53,051 bases of DNA from JBPESN01 sp051710625 (lineage in GTDB: Bacteria > Pseudomonadota > Gammaproteobacteria > Enterobacterales > Enterobacteriaceae), in the NCBI RefSeq assembly GCF_051710625.1, contig NZ_JBPESN010000012.1, forward strand, positions 1-53,051, in the 5' to 3' direction. This document shows, one piece after another, positions 10,045-18,760 of this stretch. Position numbers and translations under genes: made by a program. The stretch's first letter is position 1. Each line of letters opens with the position of its first letter. A model generated the notes under the pieces. It was not told where the DNA came from, ran no database searches, and was given only the letters and a program-made list of their open reading frames with translations.

Positions 10045-11034
10045 TTAAACGTTATCCGGATAATCGCGGATAAGGCGCTCTACATCGTTAACCATTGACT
10101 CCGTGCCGGTGAAGAACACGGAACGCTGGTGCAGCTCGTGCGGCTGGATGTCCAGTATACGGTTTTTGCCGTTTCGGGCATTGCCACCGGCCTGCTCAGC
10201 CAGAAAGGCTATCGGATTGCATTCATAGGCCAGGCGCAGCTTGCCGTTGGGATGGGTTGCAGTGCTGGGGTAAAGATAAATCCCGCCTTTGAGTAGATTG
10301 CGATGGAAATCGAACACCAGCGAACCGATATAGCGCGAGGTGTAAGGACGGTGGGTCGCTTCGTCCATCTCCTGGCAGTATTTGATGTATTTCTTCACCC
10401 CGTTGGGGAACTTGATATAGTTGCCCTCGTCGATGGAGTACATCTGCCCGGTGGCGGGGAAACGCACGTTTTCATGGGACAGGCAAAACACGCCCAGCGA
10501 CGAATCGTAGGTAAAGGTGTGTACGCCGCAGCCGGTGGTGTACACCAGCATCGTGGAGGAACCGTAGACCACATGGCCTACGGCCACCTGTTTATTGCCG
10601 GGCTGAAAGAAATCTTCCTTGGTCACCGGTGTACCCAGCGGGGTAATGCGCCGGTAAATGGAGAAAATGGTGCTGACCGAGACGTTGACATCGATATTGG
10701 ACGAACCGTCCAGCGGATCCATCAACACCACATATTTGCCGTTTCCCATCCCTTCAAAGACGACGATTTCATCTTCTGCTTCGGAAGCAATGCCCGCCAC
10801 TTGTCCACGGGCTTTCAGCTTTTCATTGGCGAACAGATCCAGCTTCATCTGGACTTCGCCCTGCACGTTTTCAGCCCCGCTGGTGCCGAGGATATCCACC
10901 AGTCCCGCTTTGTTGATATCACGGTGAATGATTTTAGCCCAGAGCTTTATCACTGAAAGTAACGCGGTAAGCTCGCCGGTGGCATGCGGAAAATCATGCT
11001 GCTTCTCAACAATAAACTCGCCTAAAGTTTTCAT
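10045..11034 (-). CDS. fbp: Fructose-1,6-bisphosphatase class I
   Basis: Fbp removes the 1-phosphate of fructose 1,6-bisphosphate, the committed step of gluconeogenesis. The product is 329 aa (E. coli 332). The metal-binding signature DPLDGSSNIDVN and the C-terminal AYECNPIAFLAEQAGG (sugar-phosphate site) are present. The frame runs without lesions from MKTLGEFIVEKQ to the stop at 10045. It is divergent from mpl, as in E. coli. Its retention implies that hexose phosphates are still made from lower glycolytic intermediates. Confidence 0.97.
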   Translation of the reverse strand: MKTLGEFIVEKQHDFPHATGELTALLSVIKLWAKIIHRDINKAGLVDILGTSGAENVQGEVQMKLDLFANEKLKARGQVAGIASEAEDEIVVFEGMGNGKYVVLMDPLDGSSNIDVNVSVSTIFSIYRRITPLGTPVTKEDFFQPGNKQVAVGHVVYGSSTMLVYTTGCGVHTFTYDSSLGVFCLSHENVRFPATGQMYSIDEGNYIKFPNGVKKYIKYCQEMDEATHRPYTSRYIGSLVFDFHRNLLKGGIYLYPSTATHPNGKLRLAYECNPIAFLAEQAGGNARNGKNRILDIQPHELHQRSVFFTGTESMVNDVERLIRDYPDNV

Positions 11035-11224
11035 GACACATTCCCTGAATCTCTAAAAAGGACCCTGAAGCTATGGATGAAAAGCGGTATAATTTTTTTA
11101 CCACTACGCCTTTGTCCATCCAGTTTAGCCTAAACAGATTACCAGTACATCATCAAATACCGTTTCTATCAATCGGCCGGGGCGCTAGAATAGGCGGCAA
11201 TACGCGGCTAAAAATAGAAAAATT

Positions 11225-12602
11225 ATGCGCATTCATATTCTTGGTATCTGCGGCACCTTCATGGGCGGTCTGGCGGTGCTGGCGCGTTCTCTGGGACATG
11301 ACGTCACCGGTTCGGATGATAATGTCTATCCGCCGATGAGTACGCTGCTGCAAGAGCAGGGAATCGGCCTGATTCAGGGTTACGACCCGGCGCAGCTCGA
11401 TCCGGCCCCGGATTGGGTCATCATCGGTAACGCTATGACGCGGGGTAATCCCTGCGTGGAAGCGGTATTAGAACGCGGTATTCCTTATGTATCCGGTCCG
11501 CAGTGGCTGCACGATCACGTGCAGGCGCAGCGTTGGGTTATCGCCGTCGCCGGCACCCACGGCAAAACCACCACCGCCGGCATGGTTGCCTGGATGCTGG
11601 AGGAGTGCGGTTACCAACCTGGTTTCGTGATTGGCGGCGTACCGGATAATTTCGCCGTTTCCGCCCGGCTTGGCGACGGGCCGCTTTTCGTCGTGGAGGC
11701 GGATGAATATGATTGCGCCTTTTTCGACAAGCGGTCCAAATTCGTCCATTACTGTCCGCGCCCCCTCATTCTGAATAATCTGGAATTTGACCACGCCGAT
11801 ATTTTCGATGATCTCAAAGCGATTCAAAAGCAGTTCCATCACCTGATTCGCCTGGTGCCCGGCAAGGGAAAAATTATTCTGCCGGATAACGATGTCGATC
11901 TTAAACACACTTTGGCGATGGGATGCTGGAGCGAGACGGAATACACCGGTGAAGAAGGCGTGTGGCGGGCGAAGAAACCCGCGCCGGACACCAGCGGTTT
12001 TGAGGTGTTTTTGCACGATGTGCCCGTCGGCACGGTCAACTGGCAGTTGGTAGGCGAGCATAATATGCACAACGCGCTGATGGCTGTCGTCGCCGTTCGC
12101 CATGTCGGCCTGCAGCCGGCGGACGCCTGCCGGGCGCTGGACGGCTTTATCAACGCCCGCCGGCGCCTGGAGCTGAAAGGGACCGTCAACGGCGTGACGG
12201 TGTATGATGATTTTGCTCATCATCCTACTGCTATCCTGGCGACACTCGCGGTGCTGCGCAGCAAAGTGGGCAGCACGGCGCGCATCATCGCCGTGCTGGA
12301 GCTTCGTTCCAATACGATGAAGATGAATTTATCCAAAAATGAGCTGGCGCCGTCACTCGGCCGCGCGGATTAGGTGTTTTTCTATCAGCCGCAGCATATT
12401 TATTCCCTGGCAGGTGAGCGAAGTGGCGGAAGCCTGTGTGCAGCCGCCGCACTGCAGCGCCGATGTCGATACGCTGGTGGAAATGATAGTGAAGACCGCG
12501 CAGCCGGGGGATTACATCCTGGTGATGAGCAATGGCGGCTTCGGCGGCATTTATGCCAAGCTTTTGCCCCAGCTGGGGCAAAAAGCGGCGCGGCAGGGCT
12601 GA
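11225..12602 (+). pseudogene. mpl: Murein tripeptide ligase Mpl, broken
   Basis: Mpl joins the recycled tripeptide L-Ala-gamma-D-Glu-meso-DAP to UDP-MurNAc. The N-terminal 382 codons are intact, with the ATP-binding GTHGKTTTAGM and the Mur ligase central and C-terminal parts up to APSLGRAD. A TAG at 12371-12373 replaces the next Glu codon. About 30 bases later a 4-bp insertion (TATT duplicated, between CAT-ATT and CCC-TGG) shifts the frame. The C-terminal rest (WQVSEVAEACVQPPH, ILVMSNGGFGG) reads in another frame to 12602. Some 77 residues of the C-terminal domain are lost in the longest product. Confidence 0.94.
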
Positions 12603-12903
12603 TGGGGGGGGGTGAGGCGTCGCGGTAGCGTTTCGGCGCGAGGTTAAGCCATACCGTTTTCAGGCCAAAAAAAAACCCCGCGAGCGGGGGGAAATCGTCT
12701 GTTAGACGATGAGGGAATCATCAAATCGCGATGGGTTAATTCCGGACTCAGGATTAACTGAGGGTCGCCGCGAGTTTGATGTGGGTTACAGAGAGTGTTT
12801 CACAACGTGACACATTGCATAGTGCTGCCAAAAAATAGGGGCAGCCTGAGGGTTACCTGCCGACCGTGACCCGTGACAACGTGCCTGATTCGGCTGATCT
12901 GAC
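12603..12903. other. Intergenic region between mpl remnant and yhcN
   Basis: This holds no gene I can recognise. It contains a minus-strand terminator (12667-12690) and a weaker hairpin at about 12736-12759 (GTTAATTCC/GGATTAAC). In E. coli mpl and yhcN are far apart, so a rearrangement breakpoint relative to E. coli lies here. I cannot tell which lineage moved. Confidence 0.5.
12667..12690 (-). terminator. Rho-independent terminator, minus strand
   Basis: Nine A precede a CCCCG-CGAG-CGGGG hairpin, which on the minus strand is a GC stem followed by nine T. It lies about 210 bases downstream of yhcN and is the first good stop for yhcN transcripts. Confidence 0.7.
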
Positions 12904-13161
12904 TTATTTATAAAGCTGAGCGGTGGCGTGCCAACTACCGTGTTCATAAGCTTCAGTCACATGGTAGGCGCGGGCGCCTTTGGCGTCGGCCGCCTGATTC
13001 AATGCCTGGTGAATGTCGCTCGGTGCGCCGTCGATACCACTGACGCTGCCCATGGGCTGTAAATCCTGGGCCTGCTGTAGCGAGATAGAGTCCGCGGCGA
13101 AAGCACCGAAGGACAAAGCGGAAAGGTCCGCCATCAAGGGTAATGCCGTTTTAGTGTTCAT
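12904..13161 (-). CDS. yhcN: YhcN-family periplasmic stress protein (DUF1471)
   Basis: This is a small secreted protein of the BhsA/McbA/YhcN family, members of which respond to stress and affect biofilm. From the second of two adjacent ATGs the product is 85 aa (E. coli YhcN 87). A signal peptide ending LSFGAFA is cleaved before ADSISL. The domain ends with the family pattern HGSWHATAQLYK. A GAGGA ribosome site lies 5 bases before the first ATG (13164) and 8 before the second (13161), so either may be used. An Asp in the hydrophobic core of the signal (LMADLSAL) is unusual. The yhcN-argR-mdh order is that of E. coli. Confidence 0.88.
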   Translation of the reverse strand: MNTKTALPLMADLSALSFGAFAADSISLQQAQDLQPMGSVSGIDGAPSDIHQALNQAADAKGARAYHVTEAYEHGSWHATAQLYK

Positions 13162-13164
13162 CAT

Positions 13165-13774
13165 GTTTTTCCTCATCAGCCGCATCCCAGATTCTGTACT
13201 GTGATGCACATCACGAAGCTAAGTATACACTAGTAACAATTAGCACTAATAGTTTGATAATAATTTTTATTAAATCTATAAGCGTACTAAGGTTGTTATT
13301 AGAAGCAAAAGTTATTAAATTTGCACAAAAAAATAGCCGAACTTTGTTAAAGTCATGTAAAATCATGTGGACAAGAGGATGTGGCTGAAAGTGCGGTCCG
13401 TATCAGCATTTCTCACTGCCTTCACAAATGAAGTCCTTTATTTCTCACAGATAACGCCGGATGTCACGCTATTTACCAAGGTGCAAAAGCTTACCGCCGG
13501 TAAAAAAATGTTAACAAGATGCGTCATGGGCGCTTTACCGCTATAACGTTAGTTCGGAGAGGGAGGGCTGCCCGGGGCGCGACAAGCCTAGGCACCGATA
13601 ATTCACTGTCAAAGCGTGCGCTCCCTTGGCAACGACGCCGGGGAACGCCGCGCTGCTGGCATCAAGGGCCGCTTGACGGCGCATAGGGCCCAGACGGACG
13701 ACGGCGATGTCCCCCGTCGAAGCGGCTGACATGTCGCGCCCTAAGCGTGGTAGGCTCTGATGGCAAAGGCGGGA
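13165..13774. other. Intergenic region between yhcN and argR
   Basis: The part next to yhcN (13210-13350) is AT-rich and should hold its promoter. The remainder (13400-13740) is GC-rich with only short frames and no recognisable motif. I see no gene in it. Confidence 0.5.
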
Positions 13775-14245
13775 TCACAGTTCCTGGTTAAAGTGGACCA
13801 GGATGAAGTGATACAACCGCTTGACCGAAAAGCCGGGGGCGGGTGTGGTAAAGATGGTATCATCGCCGGCGATGGTGCCGAGGATCCCCTCCGATTTCCC
13901 CAACGAATCCAGCATCCGGGCGATGAGCTGCGCCGCGCCGGGACTGGTATGGATGACGACCAGTGCGTCATTATGATTTACATCCAACACCAGATTTTTC
14001 AGCGGGCTGCTGGCAGTGGGAACGCCGAGCTCCGCCTGAAGGCAGTACACCATTTCCATCTTGGCGTTGCGGGTACGCACCGCACCAAACTTAGTCAGCA
14101 TGCGCGAGACCTTAGATTGGTTGATGTTCTCGAAGCCAGCCTCCTGCAGCGCAAGCACAATCTCGCCCTGAGAGTTGAATTTTCCCTCTTTTAGCAGCGC
14201 CTTGAACGCCTTGACCAGTTCTTCCTGTTTCGATTGATTTCGCAT
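13775..14245 (-). CDS. argR: Arginine repressor ArgR
   Basis: ArgR is the arginine-dependent hexameric repressor of arginine genes and an accessory factor for Xer recombination at cer-like sites. The 156-aa product has the same length as E. coli ArgR. The N-terminal winged helix (QSKVSRMLTKFGAVRTRNAK) and the C-terminal arginine-binding and trimer part (HTSPGAAQLIARMLDS, GTIAGDDTIFTT) are intact. Two ARG boxes lie just upstream (14274-14311), as expected for autoregulation. It is divergent from the residue of mdh. Confidence 0.97.
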   Translation of the reverse strand: MRNQSKQEELVKAFKALLKEGKFNSQGEIVLALQEAGFENINQSKVSRMLTKFGAVRTRNAKMEMVYCLQAELGVPTASSPLKNLVLDVNHNDALVVIHTSPGAAQLIARMLDSLGKSEGILGTIAGDDTIFTTPAPGFSVKRLYHFILVHFNQEL

Positions 14246-14273
14246 GTTTTACCGCAGAGTGAGCCGATTATTT

Positions 14274-14311
14274 AATGGATTGCTATGCATAAACTTGAAT
14301 TTTTATGCAAT
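14274..14311. promoter_or_regulatory. Two ARG boxes upstream of argR
   Basis: Box 1 (14274-14291) contains TGGAT-TGCT-ATGCA and box 2 (14294-14311) contains TGAAT-TTTT-ATGCA. Each has one or two departures from the 18-bp consensus TGAAT-wwww-ATTCA. They are 2 bp apart, as I recall for the argR operator of E. coli (3 bp in other operons). The site fits autoregulation by ArgR. Confidence 0.75.
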
Positions 14312-14513
14312 TGGATCGCGCTGCTGGTGACAGCGGCGCTGTCCATGGTCGGTGAAAAGCCTATCACTTGCAACCCGCCCGCCAGTCTATCCCAAAGCGT
14401 CGCAGCAAACCTGAAGTTGGTTAATTATCTTTATTAGGCGATGCATTTATACTTTTTAGTAGAGTATGAGATGCCATTCTTTGTAAGGCTATTAGGGTTA
14501 TAAGGAGATTACA

Positions 14514-14709
14514 ATGAAAGTCGCACTGCTCGGCGCGGCAGGCGGCGTGCGCGCCGCAGGCGCTTATCGGCATCGTCACCAATCCGGTGAATACCCTGGT
14601 CCCCATCGCCGCCGCCCGCTTTACGCTGTCGCTAGTGCGGGCGCTGCAAGGCATGCGCCCGGCGCTAAACCAGGATATCGCACTCGGCGAACGGTTTTTA
14701 CAACCTTAG
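14514..14709 (+). pseudogene. mdh: Malate dehydrogenase, residue of three short islands
   Basis: Intact Mdh (about 312 aa) oxidises malate to oxaloacetate in the TCA cycle. Here about 196 bases remain. They keep the start (MKVALLGAAGGV, the NAD-binding glycine loop), a middle piece in another frame (LIGIVTNPVNTLVPIA), then AARFTLSLVRALQGM and the end (DIALGERFLQP, TAG at 14707). At least two large deletions removed over three quarters of the gene. Position divergent from argR confirms the identity. Confidence 0.9.
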
Positions 14710-15481
14710 CCCGCCGTCGGCAGCGCGGGGAGAGGGTGATGGGTATTCCCCTCAGAGCAATGCGATCTTTCCATTGGCATGGCTCTGTATCCTCTGCGCG
14801 GCAGACTGTGTCTTTTTCTATGCCGGCAGTGCCGGCAGAGCTCTGCGCGGTTTGCCGCGCCCTTACAGGGTAACTTTAGCGCAGCGCGCGTCGGCGTGGC
14901 AGGGCAGGTTTGCCGTCGATAAGTCTGGCGGCGCTCTGCGCACGCATCGCAGGCAACGTTTGCCGCTGATCATCTCAGCGGCGTTGCGCGCGGGCAGCGG
15001 TATTGTGCCTGCGCCGGACGTTCCTGTGTCGCCAAGGTGTATAAGGGTGCACGTTTCCCTAATGCTAAATACTATTTCGCATCCAATTTCCGTGGCAAAA
15101 AAGTTAGCCGTGCCGACGTTTTCTTTTCCTTTCTCCAGTTATTCGTCTCCACATAAAAGTTTTTTCTAAAGATATAGTTTATTGAATTACGATAATAACA
15201 TATATATTATTATAATAATTCAATTAATAATGAATAATTTTTATTAATTTTGTGTTTTTTATTCTAATATCTGGCATTGATCTCATTTTTTAATGCCATT
15301 TTTGATCCAATGCGCTTTTTTTGTGTTGTAATTAGCGTTGCGACAAGTCTTGTATGTTATACATTAAATGTTGTCGTAATAGCGGAACGGGAATCAGGTG
15401 CCGTAAATTCCACAGTACCTGCCCAAACCGTGCGATGGCGATAGCGCCAGGCTGTCACCATGACAAGGAGGGGGATAAAAG
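14710..15481. other. Long spacer between mdh residue and Mu-type gene
   Basis: 14710-15110 is GC-rich with open frames that change phase and show no motif I know. 15170-15360 is strongly AT-rich and looks like promoter DNA. An inverted pair CGACAA...TTGTCG (about 15341-15372, 24 bp apart) lies upstream of the Mu-type gene and could be an operator. In E. coli tens of kilobases separate mdh from sfsB, so sequence has been lost or moved here relative to that genome. Confidence 0.5.
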
Positions 15482-15865
15482 ATGGAAATAAAAAAAGAAT
15501 GGATTGCAACGCACGAATTGATTGGGGTAGGTGGACTACCCAAAACACGACAGGGACTGAATCGGCGGGCTAGAGAGGAGGGCTGGCAGAAAAGACGGCG
15601 CGAGGGCGCGCGCGGTAAAGCAGTAGAGTACGCCTGGCACAGTTTGCCGGACATGGTGAAAAAGACGCTTTCTTTAAGAACCAACCCAGCGGAGTACCAA
15701 CTCTCTCCACAGGAGACGTCGGCTACCTGGAACGAAATTCATCGGCAACTTTCCGATGCGGAGCGCGATTTTATCGTCTCCTTTATCGTACGAGAAGGGG
15801 TACTTAACCTGCTAAAGCGTCTTGACTATCCCGACGAACCACTTAACGACGTCAAGCCGGAATGA
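15482..15865 (+). CDS. Mu-type DNA-binding domain protein
   Basis: The 127-aa product starts with a winged-helix domain of the kind found at the N-termini of phage Mu repressor and MuA transposase: KEWIATHELIGVGGLPKT, QGLNRRAREEGWQKRRREG, then a VEYAWHSLP step. The C-terminal ~45 residues (WNEIHRQLSDAERDFIVSFIVREG) form a small helical domain shared with the paralogue at 16363. No DDE nuclease is present, so this is a regulator-type protein and not a transposase. A strong ribosome site (AAGGAGGG) precedes the ATG. It converges on sfsB, itself a relative of Mu Ner. Its role is unknown; a repressor of its own locus is a reasonable guess. Confidence 0.85.
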   Translation: MEIKKEWIATHELIGVGGLPKTRQGLNRRAREEGWQKRRREGARGKAVEYAWHSLPDMVKKTLSLRTNPAEYQLSPQETSATWNEIHRQLSDAERDFIVSFIVREGVLNLLKRLDYPDEPLNDVKPE

Positions 15866-15913
15866 CATAGTGCGCCGGGGAAGAGATGGCCCTCCCCGGC
15901 GCCGGCGCGCCGG

Positions 15914-16177
15914 TCAGCGCCGGCGTATCAGGCTTTTCCTATCCAGTACTTGTTTGGTTTCCGGATCGATATAGCGACTGGGCCATATGATCGAGGGATA
16001 AATCTCCAGCACATCAGCGATAAGCCACACCCCCTTCGGGCAGGGCCGGGTGAGGGCGTTCGCCAGCGTGAAAGAACTCAACCCTGCTGCCCGCGATACT
16101 GCGGCCAGTGAGATCCTGCGTTTACGGAATGCTGCGATGATATCCGCAGGGTGCCAATCTGTATTCCTTTCGCTCAT
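15914..16177 (-). CDS. sfsB: Ner/Nlp-like transcriptional regulator SfsB
   Basis: The 87-aa product aligns with SfsB (Nlp), a homologue of the phage Mu Ner repressor. It has DWHPADIIAAFRKRRISLAAVSRAAGLSSFTLANALTRP split over helix-turn-helix positions 8-46, then IIWPSRYIDPET. The frame is intact. In E. coli sfsB follows ispB on the same strand. Here the orientation is kept, but the paralogue of the Mu-type protein (16363-16749) sits between them. Confidence 0.9.
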   Translation of the reverse strand: MSERNTDWHPADIIAAFRKRRISLAAVSRAAGLSSFTLANALTRPCPKGVWLIADVLEIYPSIIWPSRYIDPETKQVLDRKSLIRRR

Positions 16178-16362
16178 ATTTTATTTCTTGTGCTGTAAGA
16201 CAAACGCTGGTTAATGGTATAACTAACCAATTCAGATAAAACGTTGTCTATGGTCATAGCCTTTAATTGGAAAACATATAACACAAAAATTTTTAAAAGT
16301 GTTCAATTTTTTCTAAATAAATTCTATTTTGTTATGCGGGTCGAATAAGGGATGAAAATCTT

Positions 16363-16749
16363 ATGAAACAAGCCTGGTTCAGCACGCAGGAACTGCTGTC
16401 TGTAGCCGGGCTGCCCGATACACGTCAGGGGGGCTGTGTGATCTTGCCAGGCGTGAGAAATGAAACCGACGCCGCAGACAAGGAGCGCAGGGGCGGGGAA
16501 TGAATGGAGTACGCTTTTGATAGTTTGCCTGCGGCAGTGCAACAGGCGTTGCTACGACGGGAAATGCGCGATGGCGCTGAGGCCGAATGGACGCTTGACG
16601 CGCCCGCCGCGGTGGTACCTGCGTCACTTGCGACCTGGATTGCCATTTACCGGCAACTAACCGTTGAAGAGCGGAAACGGGTCATCGCTTTTGTCATCCG
16701 TGAAGGTATCGACGCGTTTATCCTGCGTCTGGGACTGCAGGGAGAGTAA
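16363..16749 (+). pseudogene. Mu-type DNA-binding domain protein, second copy, broken
   Basis: From the ATG at 16363 the frame gives KQAWFSTQELLSVAGLPDTRQG, matching the start of the protein at 15482. It then loses frame at a G6 run near 16428. The following RREK, RRRRQGAQGRG and MEYAFDSLP are spread over frames, with a stop in place of the Trp after RREK. The C-terminal domain is intact in frame 16504-16749 (WIAIYRQLTVEERKRVIAFVIREG). It is thus a decayed paralogue. It converges on ispB and is divergent from sfsB. Confidence 0.8.
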
Positions 16750-16849
16750 CGGCCGGTACGCCGGAGGCGCCGACCAATTCGTGATGCCGTGGGTCAATGT
16801 TCACTGATGATTATTTTCCAAACATCTCCCTTTGACGAGAGCTGGGGGT

Positions 16850-17821
16850 TTACGAGTCGCGCTGCACCGCTACGTGGGCCAGACTTTCCAGCGCATCGCG
16901 ATAAGGCGAGGGCGACAGGCAGTCCAGACAGGCGATAGCTTTGTCCGCCTCTTCTTCCGCGCAGCGGCGGGTGTAGCCCAAAGAATCGCACTGGTGCATC
17001 GTTTCCAGCACCGTTTCCAGCAGGTGACGTCCGTTGCCCTGTTCAATGGCCTGACGGATCAGCGCCGCCTGTTCCGGCGTGCCGTTACGCATGGCGTGCA
17101 ACAAAGGAAGCGTCGGCTTACCTTCGTTAAGGTCATCGCCGGTGTTTTTCCCCAGCATTTTACCGTACGCCCCGTAATCCAGCAGATCGTCAATCAGTTG
17201 AAAAGCGGTGCCCAGATAGCGGCCGTAGTCGCGCAGCGCCGCTTCCTGGCGGGCATTGGCGCCGGCTAAAATGGCGGAAGATTGTGATGCCGCCTCGAAT
17301 AGCCGCGCGGTTTTGCTGTAGATGACCCGCATGTAGCTGTCGATGGTAATATCCGGATCGTTGCAGTTCATCAACTGCAAGACTTCTCCCTCAGCGATGA
17401 TGTTAACCGCCTCGGACATCAGCTTTAATACGCGCAAGGATTCCAGTGCGGTCATCATCTGGAAGGCACGGGTGTAGATGAAGTCGCCGACCAGCACGCT
17501 GGCGGCGTTGCCGAACGCCGCGTTGGCCGTTGCTTTGCCGTGGCGCATGTCGGATTCGTCCACCACATCGTCATGCAGCAGCGTGGCGGTATGAATGAAT
17601 TCAATCAGTGCGGCGACGGTGACGTGCTGCTTACCCTGATAATGCAGCGCCCGCGCCGCCAGCACCGCAATCATGGGCCGGATGCGTTTGCCGCCGCCGC
17701 TGATAATGTAGTGGCCAAGCTGATTTATCAGAGCGACCTCGGAGTTTAGCTGCTCGCGAATTGCCGTGTTGACCTCCGCCATATCCTGCGCGGTCAGTTC
17801 AGTAATTTGTTCAAGATTCAT
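16850..17821 (-). CDS. ispB: Octaprenyl diphosphate synthase
   Basis: IspB condenses farnesyl diphosphate with isopentenyl diphosphate to give the C40 side chain of ubiquinone and menaquinone; it is essential in E. coli. The product has 323 aa, as in E. coli. The two Asp-rich motifs are present: DDVVDESDMRHGK (first, allylic substrate) and DDLLDYGA (second). The frame is clean from MNLEQITELTAQDM to the stop at 16850. It is divergent from rplU, as in E. coli. Confidence 0.97.
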   Translation of the reverse strand: MNLEQITELTAQDMAEVNTAIREQLNSEVALINQLGHYIISGGGKRIRPMIAVLAARALHYQGKQHVTVAALIEFIHTATLLHDDVVDESDMRHGKATANAAFGNAASVLVGDFIYTRAFQMMTALESLRVLKLMSEAVNIIAEGEVLQLMNCNDPDITIDSYMRVIYSKTARLFEAASQSSAILAGANARQEAALRDYGRYLGTAFQLIDDLLDYGAYGKMLGKNTGDDLNEGKPTLPLLHAMRNGTPEQAALIRQAIEQGNGRHLLETVLETMHQCDSLGYTRRCAEEEADKAIACLDCLSPSPYRDALESLAHVAVQRDS

Positions 17822-17974
17822 TATTTTCTATCGGTTTAAGGGTATACCGGCAGTGTAATGCCGCACACGGGACCGGATGGCGGAAAGAGTGTTACTGATT
17901 GTACTTGAAAAACGTAAGAGATAAATGGCGACGAAGAAACTGCATCTTTTTCGCTTTGTGTACGTATTCTGCAC

Positions 17975-18003
17975 TTGTCTTTAGTGAGATTCTTGCGTAG
18001 AAT
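17975..18003 (+). promoter_or_regulatory. Sigma-70 promoter of rplU-rpmA
   Basis: TTGTCT (17975-17980) and TAGAAT (17998-18003) are spaced by 17 bp, 85 bases upstream of the rplU start. The fit to the consensus and the position between ispB and rplU suggest the main promoter of the ribosomal operon. Confidence 0.65.
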
Positions 18004-18087
18004 TCGCGCCCTATTATGAATATTTATAGCACGTTATAGCACGCTCCAGACGATTACAGATTGAGCGTGCGGAAAGCGGAGTTTTTT

Positions 18088-18399
18088 ATGTACGCGGTTT
18101 TCCAAAGTGGTGGTAAACAACATCGGGTGAGCGAAGGTAAGACCGTTCGCCTCGAAAAACTGGACATCGCAACGGGTGAAACTGTTAAATTTGACCAGGT
18201 TATGATGATCGCCAATGGCGACGACATCCAGATCGGCGGCCCCTTCGTGAACGGCGGCAAGATCACGGCGGAAGTCCTGGCGCACGGTCGCGGCGATAAA
18301 ATGATGATTGTTAAATTTCGTCGCCGTAAGCACTTCCGTAAGCATCAGGGCCACCGTCAGTGGTTCACTGACGTTAAAATCACCGGTATTGGCGCCTAA
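18088..18399 (+). CDS. rplU: 50S ribosomal protein L21
   Basis: L21 binds 23S rRNA domain I. The 103-aa product starts MYAVFQSGGKQHRVSEG and has the family stretch KFRRRKHFRKHQGHRQ. I chose the ATG at 18088 because it gives the family length and has GCGGAG upstream; an in-frame GTG-type start at 18061 would add nine unrelated residues. It is followed after 15 bases by rpmA in the same operon. Confidence 0.97.
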   Translation: MYAVFQSGGKQHRVSEGKTVRLEKLDIATGETVKFDQVMMIANGDDIQIGGPFVNGGKITAEVLAHGRGDKMMIVKFRRRKHFRKHQGHRQWFTDVKITGIGA

Positions 18400-18414
18400 C
18401 AGGAGAGCAGACTC

Positions 18415-18672
18415 ATGGCACATAAAAAGGCTGGCGGCTCCACACGCAACGGTCGCGACTCAGAAAGTAAACGCCTTGGCGTTAAACGCTTCGGCGGCGA
18501 ATTGGTAAATGCCGGCAGTATCATCGTTCGTCAGCGTGGAACCCGTTTCCACCCGGGGACCAGCGTAGGCTGCGGCAGAGATTATACGCTGTTCGCTTTG
18601 ACGACGGGTAAAATCCAGTTTGAAGTGAAGGGCCCGAAGAACCGTAAATTTGTTAGCATCGTTGCTGAATAA
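18415..18672 (+). CDS. rpmA: 50S ribosomal protein L27
   Basis: L27 reaches the peptidyl-transferase centre with its N-terminus. The 85-aa product starts MAHKKAGGSTRNGRDSESK and has GSIIVRQRGTRFHPG. It is complete. A canonical terminator follows 26 bases after the stop. Confidence 0.97.
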   Translation: MAHKKAGGSTRNGRDSESKRLGVKRFGGELVNAGSIIVRQRGTRFHPGTSVGCGRDYTLFALTTGKIQFEVKGPKNRKFVSIVAE

Positions 18673-18697
18673 ATTCCCCGTTCTCTGATTGCCGAGT

Positions 18698-18727
18698 AAA
18701 GCCCCGCAACCAGGTGCGGGGCTTTTT
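18698..18727 (+). terminator. Rho-independent terminator after rpmA
   Basis: The stem AAAGCCCCGCA / TGCGGGGCTTT has an ACCAGG loop and a run of five T. It ends the rplU-rpmA transcript. Confidence 0.88.
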
Positions 18728-18760
18728 ACTTTATCCGCTGTTTTACGCTTATCGTTTATC

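Noticed and set aside
10303..10956. 217-codon open frame opposite fbp
   Set aside because: It is a shadow of the intact fbp gene; GC3-rich genes leave long antisense frames.
13541..13732. 63-codon frame between yhcN and argR
   Set aside because: No start signal, no relative recognised; kept only as part of the spacer.
14774..15169. 131-codon frame after the mdh residue
   Set aside because: It changes character halfway from GC-rich to AT-rich and has no motif. I could not link it to aaeX or any neighbour of argR.
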